64,000 bases of DNA from Alkalihalobacillus trypoxylicola (GTDB taxonomy: Bacteria; Bacillota; Bacilli; Bacillales; Bacillaceae_D), in contig NZ_LTAO01000012.1 in the NCBI RefSeq assembly GCF_001590785.1, positions 496,901 through 560,900 on the forward strand, read 5' to 3'. The notes beneath the pieces were generated by a model. That model made no database searches, was not told the DNA's origin, and worked only from the letters and a program-made list of their open reading frames with translations. Below, in pieces: positions 48,687 to 57,910 of the stretch (position 1 is the first letter of the stretch; each line of letters begins with the position of its first letter). The position numbers and the translations under genes are program-made.

Positions 48687-48911
48687 TTAAATCTGAAGTT
48701 CACCTAGTCTAATTAATTCTATAACTGCTTGAGAGCGCCCCTTAACCCCCAGCTTTTGCATCGTATTAGAAATGTGATTACGTACTGTTTTTTCACTTAT
48801 AAAAAGTTGCTGTGCGATTTCCTTAGTAGTTTTGTCCTGAACGAGCAATTCAAATACCTCTCGTTCCCTTTTAGTAAGTAAAGGTTTAGGTCCAAATTCT
48901 GCTCCTTTCAA
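48687..48911 (-). CDS. gerE: GerE, late spore-coat transcription factor
   Basis: 74 aa when read from the TTG at 48911 (minus), 8 nt after AAGGAG. An upstream in-frame GTG at 48920 overlaps that site. This gives the standard GerE length. A single LuxR-type helix-turn-helix (LTKREREVFELL, then TKEIAQQLFISEKTVRNHIS) makes up most of the protein. In B. subtilis GerE acts with sigma-K in the mother cell to switch on late coat genes. Position downstream of sdhB is conserved. Confidence 0.95.
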   Translation of the reverse strand: MKGAEFGPKPLLTKREREVFELLVQDKTTKEIAQQLFISEKTVRNHISNTMQKLGVKGRSQAVIELIRLGELQI

Positions 48912-48989
48912 TGAGTTCACTCCTTCTTGCTCGGGCTAAGAGCGGATGTGGGTTACTCAACTCCCATAGTTGAAGGGTTTTAGTCATCA

Positions 48990-49017
48990 TAGTATATGTG
49001 TGTTTGAAAAGACGTGT
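48990..49017 (-). promoter_or_regulatory. Candidate sigma-K promoter of gerE
   Basis: On the minus strand ACAC (49017-49014) lies 15 nt before CATATACTA (48998-48990), resembling the sigma-K consensus (AC at -35, CATAnnnTA at -10). It is about 80 bp before gerE, which in B. subtilis is transcribed by sigma-K. Confidence 0.4.
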
Positions 49018-49070
49018 GCAATCTATTTGAAAAACTTTTATAAAAAGGGACAATACCTATGGCATGTTAG

Positions 49071-49099
49071 TTGACTCATTGAAAACAATTAGCTAATAT
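49071..49099 (+). promoter_or_regulatory. Sigma-A promoter with long leader before ptsH
   Basis: TTGACT (49071-49076), 17 nt, TAATAT (49094-49099). The leader to ptsH would be about 380 nt. Just after it, GGAGAG and an ATG at 49112 open a 9-codon frame (MKNPLNIKF, stop at 49139-49141). In the rest of the 48921-49484 gap I see no gene and no recognisable riboswitch. Confidence 0.5.
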
Positions 49100-49484
49100 A
49101 TGGAGAGTAGAATGAAAAACCCATTAAATATCAAGTTTTAATTGTATGTTTGTCATTATTCATGATATACTTATCGTGAAGTGTGAGATAATTTTGCATT
49201 GGATTTAACTAATGAAAGCAAGTATTTGCGCATACAATATAGAGGTACACAAAACGTGTTACTGATTCGATCAGGCATGAGTTAGAGGTGTATATGAGAA
49301 GAAAGTAGGGTACGTAATAGATATAGGTACATTCTGCGGTCATCATGTGCGTTTCAATTACTCATGTTTTTTTCTTATTTGAATAAGCTGTTATGTGTAA
49401 CTTAAAAAGAGGTTTTGGATATTTAGGATGGGGTAAACTCATTCATAATCAAAAATAAATTTAATACGAGAGGTAGATGTTAAA

Positions 49485-49748
49485 ATGGCAGAAAAAACAT
49501 TTAAAATCACAGCAGAAACAGGAATTCACGCACGTCCAGCAACTCAATTAGTAAATAAAGCAGGTCAATACTCTTCTGATATTACTTTAGAGTATAAAGG
49601 CAAGTCTGTTAATTTAAAATCTATTATGGGTGTTATGTCTTTAGGTGTAGGCCAAGGTGCTGAAGTTTCCATTAAAGCAGAAGGATCTGACGCTGATGAA
49701 GCTCTTAAAGGAATCGAAGAAGTGATCAAGGAAGGGTTAGGAGAGTAA
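49485..49748 (+). CDS. ptsH: Phosphocarrier protein HPr
   Basis: 87 aa. His15 in TGIHARPAT is the site phosphorylated by enzyme I; Ser46 in NLKSIMGV is the site of HPr kinase, used in Firmicute carbon catabolite control with CcpA. AGAGGTAGATG upstream. ptsI follows after 4 bp. In B. subtilis ptsHI lie with ptsG elsewhere on the chromosome, so the location between gerE and ysmB is a difference. Confidence 0.98.
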   Translation: MAEKTFKITAETGIHARPATQLVNKAGQYSSDITLEYKGKSVNLKSIMGVMSLGVGQGAEVSIKAEGSDADEALKGIEEVIKEGLGE

Positions 49749-49752
49749 TTAT

Positions 49753-51471
49753 ATGTCAACTGTTCTAAACGGAATTGCTGCATCTTCTGGTGTTGCAATT
49801 GCAAAAGCTTTCGTACATGAAGAGCCTGATTACAGCATTGAGTTAACTAAAGTAGAAAGCAGTGAAGATGAGATTGCTCGTTTAGAAAAAGCTCTTGCTG
49901 TTTCAAAGCAAGAGCTTTCGGTTATTAAGGATAAAACGGAAAAAGAGTTGGGTCCTGATAAAGCCGAAATTTTTGCTGCTCATTTACTCGTTTTATCTGA
50001 TCCAGAATTAGTAGATGCGGTCAAAGATAAAATTAAAAATGAATCATGTAATGCTGAATTTGCATTAGATGAGATTGCGAATATGTTCATTTCAATGTTT
50101 GAAAATATGGATAATGAATATATGAGAGAGCGAGCGGCTGACATCCGTGATGTTACAAAACGAGTGTTAGGCCACTTATTAGGTTTAGAAATAAAACCCC
50201 TTTCTACAATTGCTGAACCAACCATTATTATTGCTGAAGATTTAACACCGTCTGATACAGCTCAACTTAATGTCAATTATGTAAAAGGATTTGCAACCAA
50301 CATTGGTGGTCGTACTTCCCATTCAGCGATTATGTCTCGTTCTTTAGAAATACCTGCAGTTGTCGGTACAAAAGAAGTGACATCGAAAGTGAAAAATGGC
50401 ATGACGATTATTGTTGATGGAATAGATGGAGATGTTATTATTGAGCCATCTGAACAGGAATTAAGCGTATATGAAGAAAAGAGAAATCAATTTCTTCAAC
50501 AAAAGCAAGAGTGGGCTAAGCTTGTTTCTGAGGCTACCGTTACGAGTGATGGAGCATCGGTTGAGCTAGCAGCTAATATTGGAACTCCTAAAGATTTAGA
50601 AGGAGTTATTAGCAATGGAGCAGAAGGTGTAGGGCTATATCGAACTGAGTTTTTATATATGGGACGAAATGAGCTACCTTCTGAAGAAGAACAATACGAA
50701 GCTTACAAGGCTGTTTTAAGTGGAATGGAAGGAAAGCCTGTTGTGATCCGAACGTTAGATATCGGAGGAGACAAAGAGCTACCATACTTAGATTTACCAA
50801 AAGAGATGAATCCATTCTTAGGTTTTCGTGCAATCCGTTTATGTTTAGAAATGACGGATATGTTCCGTGTTCAGTTACGTGCCCTGTTAAGAGCAAGTGC
50901 CTATGGAAATTTAAAAGTAATGTTTCCGATGATTGCCTCATTAGAGGAATTGCGTGAAGCGAAAAAACTTATGAAAGAAGAAGAGGACAAGCTTATTTCA
51001 GAAGGTGTGGAAGTATCTGATTCCATTGAAATTGGAATTATGGTTGAAATCCCATCAACTGCTGTTGCAGCCGAGCTCTTCGCTAAAGAAGTAGATTTCT
51101 TTAGTATTGGTACAAATGATTTAATTCAATATACAATGGCTGCTGACCGTATGAATGAAAGAGTATCTTATTTATACCAGCCTTATCACCCAGCGATTCT
51201 TCGTTTAGTGAAAAATGTCATTGATGCAGCTCACAAAGAAGGTAAGTGGGTTGGTATGTGCGGAGAAATGGCTGGAGATGAAGTTGCGATACCGATTCTT
51301 TTAGGACTTGGTTTAGATGAGTTTAGTATGAGTGCAACATCTGTGCTACCTGCTCGTAGTCAAATTTCTCACCTATCAAAGGATGAATTAAGCTCATTTA
51401 TTGAGAAAGTGTTACAATTAGGTACAGCTCAAGAGGTTGAAGAATTAGTCACACAAACCTATTTAAAATAA
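49753..51471 (+). CDS. ptsI: Phosphoenolpyruvate-protein phosphotransferase (enzyme I)
   Basis: 572 aa. The N-terminal HPr-binding and phosphohistidine domains contain the active His190 ([13 protein letters not shown]). The PEP-binding barrel includes [13 protein letters not shown], the phosphoenolpyruvate-binding [12 protein letters not shown] and the catalytic Cys in VGMCGEMAG. It transfers phosphate from PEP to HPr, feeding all PTS sugar uptake. Its ribosome binding site (AGGAGAG) lies in the ptsH 3' end. Confidence 0.98.
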   Translation: MSTVLNGIAASSGVAIAKAFVHEEPDYSIELTKVESSEDEIARLEKALAVSKQELSVIKDKTEKELGPDKAEIFAAHLLVLSDPELVDAVKDKIKNESCNAEFALDEIANMFISMFENMDNEYMRERAADIRDVTKRVLGHLLGLEIKPLSTIAEPTIIIAEDLTPSDTAQLNVNYVKGFATNIGGRTSHSAIMSRSLEIPAVVGTKEVTSKVKNGMTIIVDGIDGDVIIEPSEQELSVYEEKRNQFLQQKQEWAKLVSEATVTSDGASVELAANIGTPKDLEGVISNGAEGVGLYRTEFLYMGRNELPSEEEQYEAYKAVLSGMEGKPVVIRTLDIGGDKELPYLDLPKEMNPFLGFRAIRLCLEMTDMFRVQLRALLRASAYGNLKVMFPMIASLEELREAKKLMKEEEDKLISEGVEVSDSIEIGIMVEIPSTAVAAELFAKEVDFFSIGTNDLIQYTMAADRMNERVSYLYQPYHPAILRLVKNVIDAAHKEGKWVGMCGEMAGDEVAIPILLGLGLDEFSMSATSVLPARSQISHLSKDELSSFIEKVLQLGTAQEVEELVTQTYLK

Positions 51472-51486
51472 GACGACTCTATATGA

Positions 51487-51521
51487 GAAAGGTAGCTAAT
51501 TTTTTAGCTGCCTTTCTTTTT
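51487..51521 (+). terminator. Terminator after ptsHI
   Basis: 13 bp stem GAAAGGTAGCTAA/TTAGCTGCCTTTC (one G-T pair), 4 nt loop, then T-rich tail. Confidence 0.88.
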
Positions 51522-51656
51522 ATTTCCAATAATCCCCTACTTCATGACCCTACTAGTAATTTTCCTTGATTTTTTTATAGAAAACAGAGAGAATGAAAGT
51601 TAGTAAACGGCTCCATGATTGGTATGGCCGAAATGAAGAATAGGTGGTGATAGACA

Positions 51657-52106
51657 TTGCAGGAAGAACAAGTTGTCGAAATTGAACGTTCATTAAGGAT
51701 GGTTGCACAAATGATTAAACAAAAGGGAAGAGAAATATTAACGGAATTTCCGATTACTCCTCCTCAATTTATTGCGTTACAATGGCTTAGTGAAAATGGT
51801 GATTTAACCATCGGTGAACTTTCAAGCAAAATGCATTTGGCTTGTAGTACGACAACAGATCTTATTGATCGTATGGAAAAAAATAAGCTTGTGGAGCGAG
51901 TGAAGGATCAAAATGATCGTAGAGTGGTTCGCATACACATGTTAAATATAGGTCAAGAAATTATTGAAGAAGTAGTGCATCAGCGACAAGAATACTTAAG
52001 AGAAGTTTTAAACAATTTTTCCAAAGAAGATGTAGATTTTTTAGAAAAGAGTATGAAAGTCTTGTTTGCTGAAATGAGAAATTCAAGAATCAAGCAAACA
52101 ACTTAG
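51657..52106 (+). CDS. ysmB: MarR-family transcriptional regulator YsmB
   Basis: 149 aa, TTG start at 51657 with AGGTGGTGA upstream. A winged-helix DNA-binding domain (about 45-110) contains LTIGELSSKMHLACSTTTDL and the wing RVKDQNDRRVVRIHM. The flanking helices give dimerisation. The target is unknown. It lies 28 bp before racE, as in B. subtilis. Confidence 0.9.
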   Translation: MQEEQVVEIERSLRMVAQMIKQKGREILTEFPITPPQFIALQWLSENGDLTIGELSSKMHLACSTTTDLIDRMEKNKLVERVKDQNDRRVVRIHMLNIGQEIIEEVVHQRQEYLREVLNNFSKEDVDFLEKSMKVLFAEMRNSRIKQTT

Positions 52107-52133
52107 AAATGCAGAGAAAAAGAGGGAAAAGTT

Positions 52134-52931
52134 TTGGATAAACCAATAGGGGTTATTGATTCAGGTTTAGGTGGGTTAACAGTAGCAAAAGAGCTATTTA
52201 GGCAATTGCCAAAAGAAGAGATTATTTATATTGGTGATTCAGCTCGATGTCCTTATGGTCCTAGAACGAATAAGGAGGTACATGACTTTACCTGGGAAAT
52301 GATTAACCGCCTTCTAGATGAAGGAATAAAGATGCTTGTAATTGCTTGTAATACGGCTGCTGCTGTCGTTTTAGAGGAAGTCAGTCAAACGTTAAGCATT
52401 CCAGTTATTGGAGTCGTTCATCCTGGGTCGGTTAGTGCCTTGAAAGTAACCAAAAATCAGCAAATTGCCGTGATTGGTACGGAAGGAACGATTAAAAGCA
52501 GGGCATATGAAAAAGAGTTAAAGGCGATCAATAGTTTAATAGAGGTTGAAAGTCTAGCATGTCCGCCATTTGTACCTTTAGTAGAAAGTGGTATATTTAG
52601 TGGTGATGGTGCAGAACGAATCGTTCTTGAGACATTGCAACCATTATTCGGAAAGCCTTTTGATACATTAATTTTGGGCTGTACACACTATCCGTTATTA
52701 AGGCAGCCAATTGCCAAGGTACTTGGACCTAAAGTGAAGCTTATTTCCTCGGGTGAAGAAACGGCAAGAGAGGTAAGTAGCTTACTTTATTATAAAAACC
52801 TTTTGTACACAGGAGAAAGAGCACCTTCTCATCGTTTTCTTACGACTGGTGAGGCTTCTCAATTTAAGCACTTAGCCGACCAATGGCTTGAGATAGATGT
52901 AAATGGTGTTCAATCCATTACGCTCACATAA
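52134..52931 (+). CDS. racE: Glutamate racemase
   Basis: 265 aa, TTG start. The two catalytic cysteines are in [11 protein letters not shown] (Cys74 region) and LGCTHYPLL. The N-terminal [17 protein letters not shown] is the family signature. It supplies D-glutamate for peptidoglycan. Gene order ysmB-racE is conserved. Site AGAGGGAAAA is modest. Confidence 0.96.
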   Translation: MDKPIGVIDSGLGGLTVAKELFRQLPKEEIIYIGDSARCPYGPRTNKEVHDFTWEMINRLLDEGIKMLVIACNTAAAVVLEEVSQTLSIPVIGVVHPGSVSALKVTKNQQIAVIGTEGTIKSRAYEKELKAINSLIEVESLACPPFVPLVESGIFSGDGAERIVLETLQPLFGKPFDTLILGCTHYPLLRQPIAKVLGPKVKLISSGEETAREVSSLLYYKNLLYTGERAPSHRFLTTGEASQFKHLADQWLEIDVNGVQSITLT

Positions 52932-52970
52932 AAAAAGAGAGTTAGAACATAAATCTAACTCTCTTTTTTT
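52929..52970. terminator. Bidirectional terminator between racE and the isochorismatase gene
   Basis: A perfect stem of about 16 bp, AAAAAAGAGAGTTAGA/TCTAACTCTCTTTTTT, with a 7 nt loop and A/T runs on both sides, between convergent genes. Confidence 0.92.
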
Positions 52971-52977
52971 GTTGATT

Positions 52978-53541
52978 TTATTTTGAGCGATAATCATTAT
53001 GAGTCGGTTTAAAAAGGTCTTCTGTGGACGTACGAACAATCGAAAAATGATCGACATTATAATGACCATGAAGAGTTTGATTATGGTGTTGAATAATTTG
53101 GTCGCCACTTAATTGTTCATTATCAGCTGTTGAGTGTCCATCCGCAACTAAGGTAACATCAAAACCATTAACTGTAGCAGTACGGACTGCCGTGTCTATA
53201 CAATGCTGTGTGGAGCACCCCATGATAACGAGATGGTTAACGTGTTCCTTTTTTAAATGCTCTAACAAGCCTGTTTGATAAAAGGCATTGGTCGCCAGCT
53301 TATCGAAAGATTTAAATCGAGCAGGGCGTGTGATTTTTTCATGAATATCAAAGCCTTTCCCCTTTCCTTCTGCAATATCTAAATCCCTAACAAAAATAGT
53401 GGGGATGTTTTGGTTTTGGGCCTTTTCTATAACCGAATTAATCGTCACCACTAATTGTTCCTTTCCATAAACAGGTCTTTCCAATTCACTTCCTTCAATT
53501 AAATCTTGCTGAGCATCAATGATAAGTAATGCTTGATTCAT
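52978..53541 (-). CDS. Isochorismatase-family cysteine hydrolase
   Basis: 187 aa. The family triad is visible: Asp9 in LLIIDAQQD, a lysine in DKLATNAFYQTGL, and the nucleophilic Cys in VIMGCSTQHCIDTAVR. It is predicted to be cytosolic and to hydrolyse an amide or related bond; similar proteins act on nicotinamide or other small amides, and the substrate cannot be read from the sequence. GGGGGAAAGG-type site upstream on the minus strand. It is inserted between racE and gerM relative to B. subtilis. Confidence 0.85.
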   Translation of the reverse strand: MNQALLIIDAQQDLIEGSELERPVYGKEQLVVTINSVIEKAQNQNIPTIFVRDLDIAEGKGKGFDIHEKITRPARFKSFDKLATNAFYQTGLLEHLKKEHVNHLVIMGCSTQHCIDTAVRTATVNGFDVTLVADGHSTADNEQLSGDQIIQHHNQTLHGHYNVDHFSIVRTSTEDLFKPTHNDYRSK

Positions 53542-53770
53542 TTCCTTTCCCCCATTCCTAGACTAAAGCCTTTTCATTCCATAAATTTTGAGAATAGATA
53601 TGGAAGCTTATTTTTAAAACAAGAGCTTAGGAGCCTACTGACATTTTCTTAAATCCCTTCCATCATAAATGAAATGAAATAGATTGTACAAATTTTTAGA
53701 TAAGGTTGGTCTATTCTCTACAATAGGCTCGTATATATAAAAGTACAAACTACCTGAGGAGGGAAGACGC

Positions 53771-54883
53771 ATGCGTAAAATGTATCGTCGAGGATTGCCA
53801 GTCTTAATAATAGCAACGTTAGCTCTTGGTGCTTGCTCTAATAACTCGAATGAAGCAATGAATGAAATGGATACTCCACCAATTAATTATGTGGAGGATG
53901 GTGATTCACTTGATTTAGAAGAGGATTTGAATGGTGCTGATGGTGAAGGGGAAGGGAAGGAAGAAGAACCAGCTGAGGGAACAGAGCCAGATAATGGCTT
54001 AGATGATGCAACGGCTGAAGTAGTAGAGCGAGAGGTCTATTTAATTGATGCAAATGGTCTAGTCGTTCCACAGACTATTGAGGTACCGAATGTAGACGGA
54101 GTATTAAGGCAATCTCTTGAATACTTAGTTGAAGGGGGACCAGTCTCAGAACTGCTTCCAAACGGATTTAAAGCCGTATTACCGGCAGGGACAGAGGTAA
54201 ATGTAAATTTAAAAGATGGAGTCGCAACTGCCGATTTTTCTGAGGAGTTCAAGGAATATGACCCAAAGATGGAAAAAAAGGTACTAGAAGCAGTCACCTG
54301 GACACTTACGCAATTTGAGTCGGTCGAAAGTGTGAAAATCTGGATTAATGGCTATGAGCAAAAAACAATGCCACAAGCAGGTACGCCAATTGGAGATGGA
54401 GTTAGTCGATTAGACGGAATAAACATTGAGACGGGAAGCTTAGCTAATTTAGTAAATACAGAAGATATCACCCTTTACTTCTTAGCTCAAAATGGCGATT
54501 ATACGTATTATGTCCCTGTGACTAGGAGAGTAAATGTCGATGAAGAGAACCCTTACCTAACGGCAATGAATGAGCTATTGTCAGGTCCACTTCCTCAATC
54601 GAGGTTGTTAACTGATTTTAGAACAGGAGTTGAATTATTAGACGAGCCGATGATAGAAGATGGAAAGGTTACGTTAAATTTTAACGATGCCATTTTAAGT
54701 GAGCTACAAACAACGGCGGTTTCAGAAACTGTTATTAATATGCTGGCGTTAACATTAACAGACTTAGAGCAGGTCGAAGAAGTTTCATTACAAGTGAACG
54801 GTAGTGACCAAGTATTAATGGAAACTGGTAATTTAATCGAAACCGTTTCAAGACCTGCTGATATTAATTATTATAAATATTAA
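53771..54883 (+). CDS. gerM: GerM, sporulation/germination lipoprotein
   Basis: 370 aa. The signal peptide ends in the lipobox LALGAC. An acidic spacer (about 45-85) is followed by two GerMN domains (about 85-205 and 225-350), each with the pattern YL.. then LLPNGFKAVLPAGT or SRLLTDFRTG. In B. subtilis GerM is needed for sporulation (SpoIIIA complex interaction) and germination. CTGAGGAGGG site. A sigma-E-like pair (TCATAAA, 53663-53669; GTACAAAT, 53686-53693) is possible but weak. Confidence 0.95.
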   Translation: MRKMYRRGLPVLIIATLALGACSNNSNEAMNEMDTPPINYVEDGDSLDLEEDLNGADGEGEGKEEEPAEGTEPDNGLDDATAEVVEREVYLIDANGLVVPQTIEVPNVDGVLRQSLEYLVEGGPVSELLPNGFKAVLPAGTEVNVNLKDGVATADFSEEFKEYDPKMEKKVLEAVTWTLTQFESVESVKIWINGYEQKTMPQAGTPIGDGVSRLDGINIETGSLANLVNTEDITLYFLAQNGDYTYYVPVTRRVNVDEENPYLTAMNELLSGPLPQSRLLTDFRTGVELLDEPMIEDGKVTLNFNDAILSELQTTAVSETVINMLALTLTDLEQVEEVSLQVNGSDQVLMETGNLIETVSRPADINYYKY

Positions 54884-54948
54884 GTAAATAATGAATGTAT
54901 ATAGAAAATTGCCGAGCAAGGGCAAATTCATTATAATAAGTGAGAGAC

Positions 54949-54987
54949 AAAAAGGAAGAGCAGCTTAAGCGTGCTCTTTTTCCTTTT
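54949..54987 (+). terminator. Terminator after gerM
   Basis: AAAAAGGAAGAGCA pairs with TGCTCTTTTTCCTTTTT around a short loop (GCTTAAGCG), followed by a T-rich tail. Confidence 0.85.
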
Positions 54988-55048
54988 TCCATTTCATTAA
55001 AAGCAACTTTAGAATAGAGAGCAGTTCTTGCTACATAAGGAGGAAGTC

Positions 55049-55825
55049 ATGAGAAGTGACGGAAGAGATAACATTCAATTGAGACCAATAACAATAGAAA
55101 AAGATTTTACGATTCATCCAGAGGGCTCCGTCCTAATATCTATGGGAAATACAAAAGTAATCTGTTCAGCGAGTATTGAGGACCGGGTGCCACCTTTTTT
55201 ACGCGGACAAGGAAAAGGCTGGATAACGGCAGAGTATTCAATGCTGCCTCGAGCTACAGAGCAACGAAATATGAGAGAATCGACAAAAGGTAAGGTAACA
55301 GGCCGTACGATGGAAATACAGCGCCTAATAGGGCGTGCACTCCGTTCCATTATCCAATTAGAGGATTTAGGAGAAAAAACCGTTTGGATTGATTGTGATG
55401 TCATTCAGGCAGATGGAGGAACGAGAACGGCTTCCATTACTGGAGCATTTATCGCTTTAGCTTTAGCTTTGCAAAAAAGTAAAATTGAAAATAAAATCAA
55501 AAAATGGCCGATTCAGGATTTTCTAGCCGCTATATCTGTAGGAGTTGACCATAATCATCAGGTTTTACTTGATTTATGCTATGAAGAAGATTCTCAGGCT
55601 GAAGTAGATATGAATGTTGTCATGACAGGCTCTCAACAATTTGTAGAGCTGCAAGGGACAGGCGAAGAAGCGACATTTACGAGAAAGCAGTTAAATGAGC
55701 TATTAGATGCAGCTGAAGCAGGTATTAATCAATTGATTGAACAGCAAAAGGAAATCTTAGGTGAAGAAATCACACAGCAAATTTTATTGTATAAAAAGGA
55801 TGATGACAATTGTCTCAGCAAATAA
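55049..55825 (+). CDS. rph: Ribonuclease PH
   Basis: 258 aa from the ATG at 55049, directly after AAGGAGG; a longer frame from 55028 starts before that site. It is a phosphorolytic 3'-5' exoribonuclease that trims tRNA 3' ends. The N-terminal [20 protein letters not shown] and the [14 protein letters not shown] phosphate-site motif identify it. It overlaps rdgB by 16 bp. Confidence 0.97.
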   Translation: MRSDGRDNIQLRPITIEKDFTIHPEGSVLISMGNTKVICSASIEDRVPPFLRGQGKGWITAEYSMLPRATEQRNMRESTKGKVTGRTMEIQRLIGRALRSIIQLEDLGEKTVWIDCDVIQADGGTRTASITGAFIALALALQKSKIENKIKKWPIQDFLAAISVGVDHNHQVLLDLCYEEDSQAEVDMNVVMTGSQQFVELQGTGEEATFTRKQLNELLDAAEAGINQLIEQQKEILGEEITQQILLYKKDDDNCLSK

Positions 55826-56406
55826 TTATAGCTACGAAAAATTTGGGTAAGGCTAAAGAGCTACAAGCCATCTTTGCAGAGGATGGGTGGGAGGTCAAAA
55901 CATTATTAGACTATCCAGAAGTACCTGATATCGTGGAAGATGGTTCAACATTTGAAGAGAATGCATACAAAAAGGCTAAGACGATTGCAGACGCCTTTGG
56001 TCTTCCCGTTTTAGCGGATGATTCTGGCTTAATTGTCGATGCATTAAACGGAGAACCGGGAGTCTATTCGGCTCGTTATGCGGGGGAAGCAAAGGATGAC
56101 CAAGCCAATATAGAAAAAGTGTTAGAAAATCTTCAAGGAGTGCCAATGGAAAAAAGGACAGCTCGTTTTCATTGTACTCTTGCGTATGTGCAACCATCCG
56201 GTGAGCATTACTACTTTAATGGGACATGCCCTGGACTTATTGCAGAATCACCACAAGGAAGTGGAGGGTTTGGATATGACCCTATTTTTTATTTAAAGGA
56301 AAAAAATAAGACAATGGCGGAGATCACCTCTGAAGAAAAGAATAAAATAAGTCATCGAGCAATGGCTATAAAAGAATTGAAAAAGGATAGGCATCTGATA
56401 AAATAA
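55810..56406 (+). CDS. rdgB: Non-canonical purine NTP pyrophosphatase (RdgB/HAM1, YsnA)
   Basis: 198 aa, TTG start inside the 3' end of rph, so the two are coupled. The N-terminal [14 protein letters not shown] and the [13 protein letters not shown] (catalytic Asp) and [11 protein letters not shown] motifs are conserved. It removes dITP, ITP and XTP from the nucleotide pool. B. subtilis name ysnA. Confidence 0.96.
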   Translation: MSQQIIIATKNLGKAKELQAIFAEDGWEVKTLLDYPEVPDIVEDGSTFEENAYKKAKTIADAFGLPVLADDSGLIVDALNGEPGVYSARYAGEAKDDQANIEKVLENLQGVPMEKRTARFHCTLAYVQPSGEHYYFNGTCPGLIAESPQGSGGFGYDPIFYLKEKNKTMAEITSEEKNKISHRAMAIKELKKDRHLIK

Positions 56407-56460
56407 AAAAAACGATGCTAGATAGAAAAGGTAGGGTTCAATAGGAGAGGAGTATAAATA

Positions 56461-56976
56461 ATGAAATGGTTAATAATGAGTGATAGCCATGGCTGGAAAG
56501 AAGAGCTATCACCTGTCGTTCAAAGGCACGAACAAGAAGTTGATTATATCATTCATTGTGGTGATTCTGAGCTTTATGAGGACCATCCTGCACTGGAAAA
56601 AATGATGGTAGTGAAAGGGAACTGTGATTTTGGGGAAGACTTTAACGAAGAGATTGTAAAGGAATTAAAAGGGGTTTCATTATTTGTCACACATGGACAT
56701 CTAAATCAAGTTAAAATGACGATGACCAATCTAACCTATCGAGCAGAAGAAGTAGGAGCACAAATTACATGCTTTGGTCATACTCATATTGCAACTAGCT
56801 TTCAAGAAAATGGAGTCATTTATATTAACCCTGGTAGCATCCGTTTACCAGTGCGACCAAAACGAACACAAACCTACGTCATTTGTGAAATCGAAGATAA
56901 TCGAGTGAAGGTTGAATTTTATACTAGACAAGGAGAAATCCTTCCCGAACTAACGAATGAGTATACATTAGCTTAA
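56461..56976 (+). CDS. ysnB: YfcE/MJ0936-type metallophosphoesterase YsnB
   Basis: 171 aa. The metal-binding motifs appear in order: MSDSHG, HCGDSE, KGNCD, VTHGH, CFGHTH. It is a calcineurin-like phosphodiesterase; its natural substrate is unknown. ATAGGAGAGGAG upstream. It is the last gene of the rph-ysnA-ysnB run, and conserved synteny ends here. Confidence 0.93.
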   Translation: MKWLIMSDSHGWKEELSPVVQRHEQEVDYIIHCGDSELYEDHPALEKMMVVKGNCDFGEDFNEEIVKELKGVSLFVTHGHLNQVKMTMTNLTYRAEEVGAQITCFGHTHIATSFQENGVIYINPGSIRLPVRPKRTQTYVICEIEDNRVKVEFYTRQGEILPELTNEYTLA

Positions 56977-57178
56977 AGAGGGGACGGTTCATGAAGAGTA
57001 TGAGTTATCACTTTAAATAGTGATAACCCATTAACTCTCTATATGAGGAGCTCATAATAAAAGATGATCAATTAGTTGTCACGGAGAACATATGTGAATA
57101 TAATTTAATTAGAGCAGGATTAAAAGAATTTCCTAAAAGCCCATTTAATTATTTTAACTATTAATTTTAAAATAGTAT

Positions 57179-57207
57179 TGACTTTAATTCTGTTTTTAGT
57201 TATATTT
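57179..57207 (+). promoter_or_regulatory. Sigma-A promoter upstream of the tRNA array
   Basis: TTGACT (57179-57184), 17 nt, TATATT (57202-57207). It lies about 60 bp before the first truncated tRNA-Gly half and is the only strong promoter seen before the tRNAs. Between ysnB and this promoter there is an inverted repeat GTTATCACT/AGTGATAAC (57004-57027) and nothing else. Confidence 0.65.
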
Positions 57208-57264
57208 ATATACGTCGCTAGTGATTGATGAGCACCAACTCATTCACGCAGACAATGAAAACAT

Positions 57265-57408
57265 GCGGGTGTAGTTTAGTGGTAAAACCTCAGCCACGAG
57301 CAAAGCATCTAAGAAAAAACAACGAGTTGTCTCGACGCAATATCTGCAAAGTAAGGCTAGCAGAGGAAGAGACATGAAAAACAAGTGAGTCATCATCAAT
57401 CTAATTAT
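57265..57408 (+). repeat. Tandem unit 1, begins with 5' half of tRNA-Gly
   Basis: The first 31 nt are identical to the 5' end of the intact tRNA-Gly (acceptor 5' strand, D arm and 5' side of the anticodon stem, ending CTCAGCC). From there the sequence departs (ACGAGCAAAGCATC) and cannot form the anticodon loop, T arm or acceptor 3' strand. The remaining 113 nt are shared with unit 2 with only a few differences. It is a broken tRNA gene within a tandem duplication. Confidence 0.9.
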
Positions 57409-57551
57409 GCGGGTGTAGTTTAGTGGTAAAACCTCAGCCACGAGCGAAGCATCTAAGAAAAAGCAACGAGTTGTCTCGACGCAATATCTGCGAAGCAAGG
57501 CTAGCAGAGAAAGAGACATGAAAAACAAGTGAGTCATTAACAATCTAACAT
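57409..57551 (+). repeat. Tandem unit 2, begins with 5' half of tRNA-Gly
   Basis: 143 bp, same structure as unit 1: 31 nt of tRNA-Gly, then the same unrelated tail with scattered substitutions (for example GCAAAGTAAGG to GCGAAGCAAGG). It ends directly at the first base of the intact tRNA-Gly, so the intact gene is in register as the third member. Confidence 0.9.
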
Positions 57552-57622
57552 GCGGGTGTAGTTTAGTGGTAAAACCTCAGCCTTCCAAGCTGATGTCGTG
57601 AGTTCGATTCTCATCACCCGCT
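57552..57622 (+). tRNA. tRNA-Gly (TCC anticodon)
   Basis: 71 nt cloverleaf. Acceptor stem GCGGGTG/CACCCGC, D arm AGTTTAGTGGTAAAACC, anticodon stem TCAGC/GCTGA around loop CTTCCAA (anticodon TCC), T arm GTGAGTTCGATTCTCAT, discriminator T. CCA is not encoded. Confidence 0.95.
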
Positions 57623-57645
57623 TTCCTATTATATTTTAAAATTTT

Positions 57646-57722
<77 letters not shown>

Positions 57723-57770
57723 TTTGAATTATACATAATCCCCTGATATGACAGGGTTTGATACTGATAA

Positions 57771-57815
57771 GGGATGTTAACACAGATTTAAATACTGTGG
57801 GAGCATCTCTTTTTG
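57771..57815 (+). terminator. Terminator after the tRNA genes
   Basis: Nested stems GATG/CATC and CACAG/CTGTG, then CTCTTTTT. A separate small hairpin CCCTG/CAGGG with a 6 nt loop lies just before it (57741-57756). Confidence 0.65.
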
Positions 57816-57910
57816 TCATTTATATATAGTATTTTTTTAGGAATTCTCGCAAGGATTGCAGAATTGTGATTGTTAAATAAATAAAAAATAAGGGATAAAT
57901 TATAGTTCCC

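Noticed and set aside
57244-57543. Minus-strand open frame of 99 codons across the tandem tRNA-half units
   Set aside because: Its internal repetition is only the 143-144 bp duplication; the tRNA-Gly halves on the other strand explain the conservation.
57265-57622. CRISPR-like repeat-spacer array
   Set aside because: The repeated 31 nt is tRNA sequence, the 113 nt between repeats is also repeated rather than unique, and there are no cas genes.
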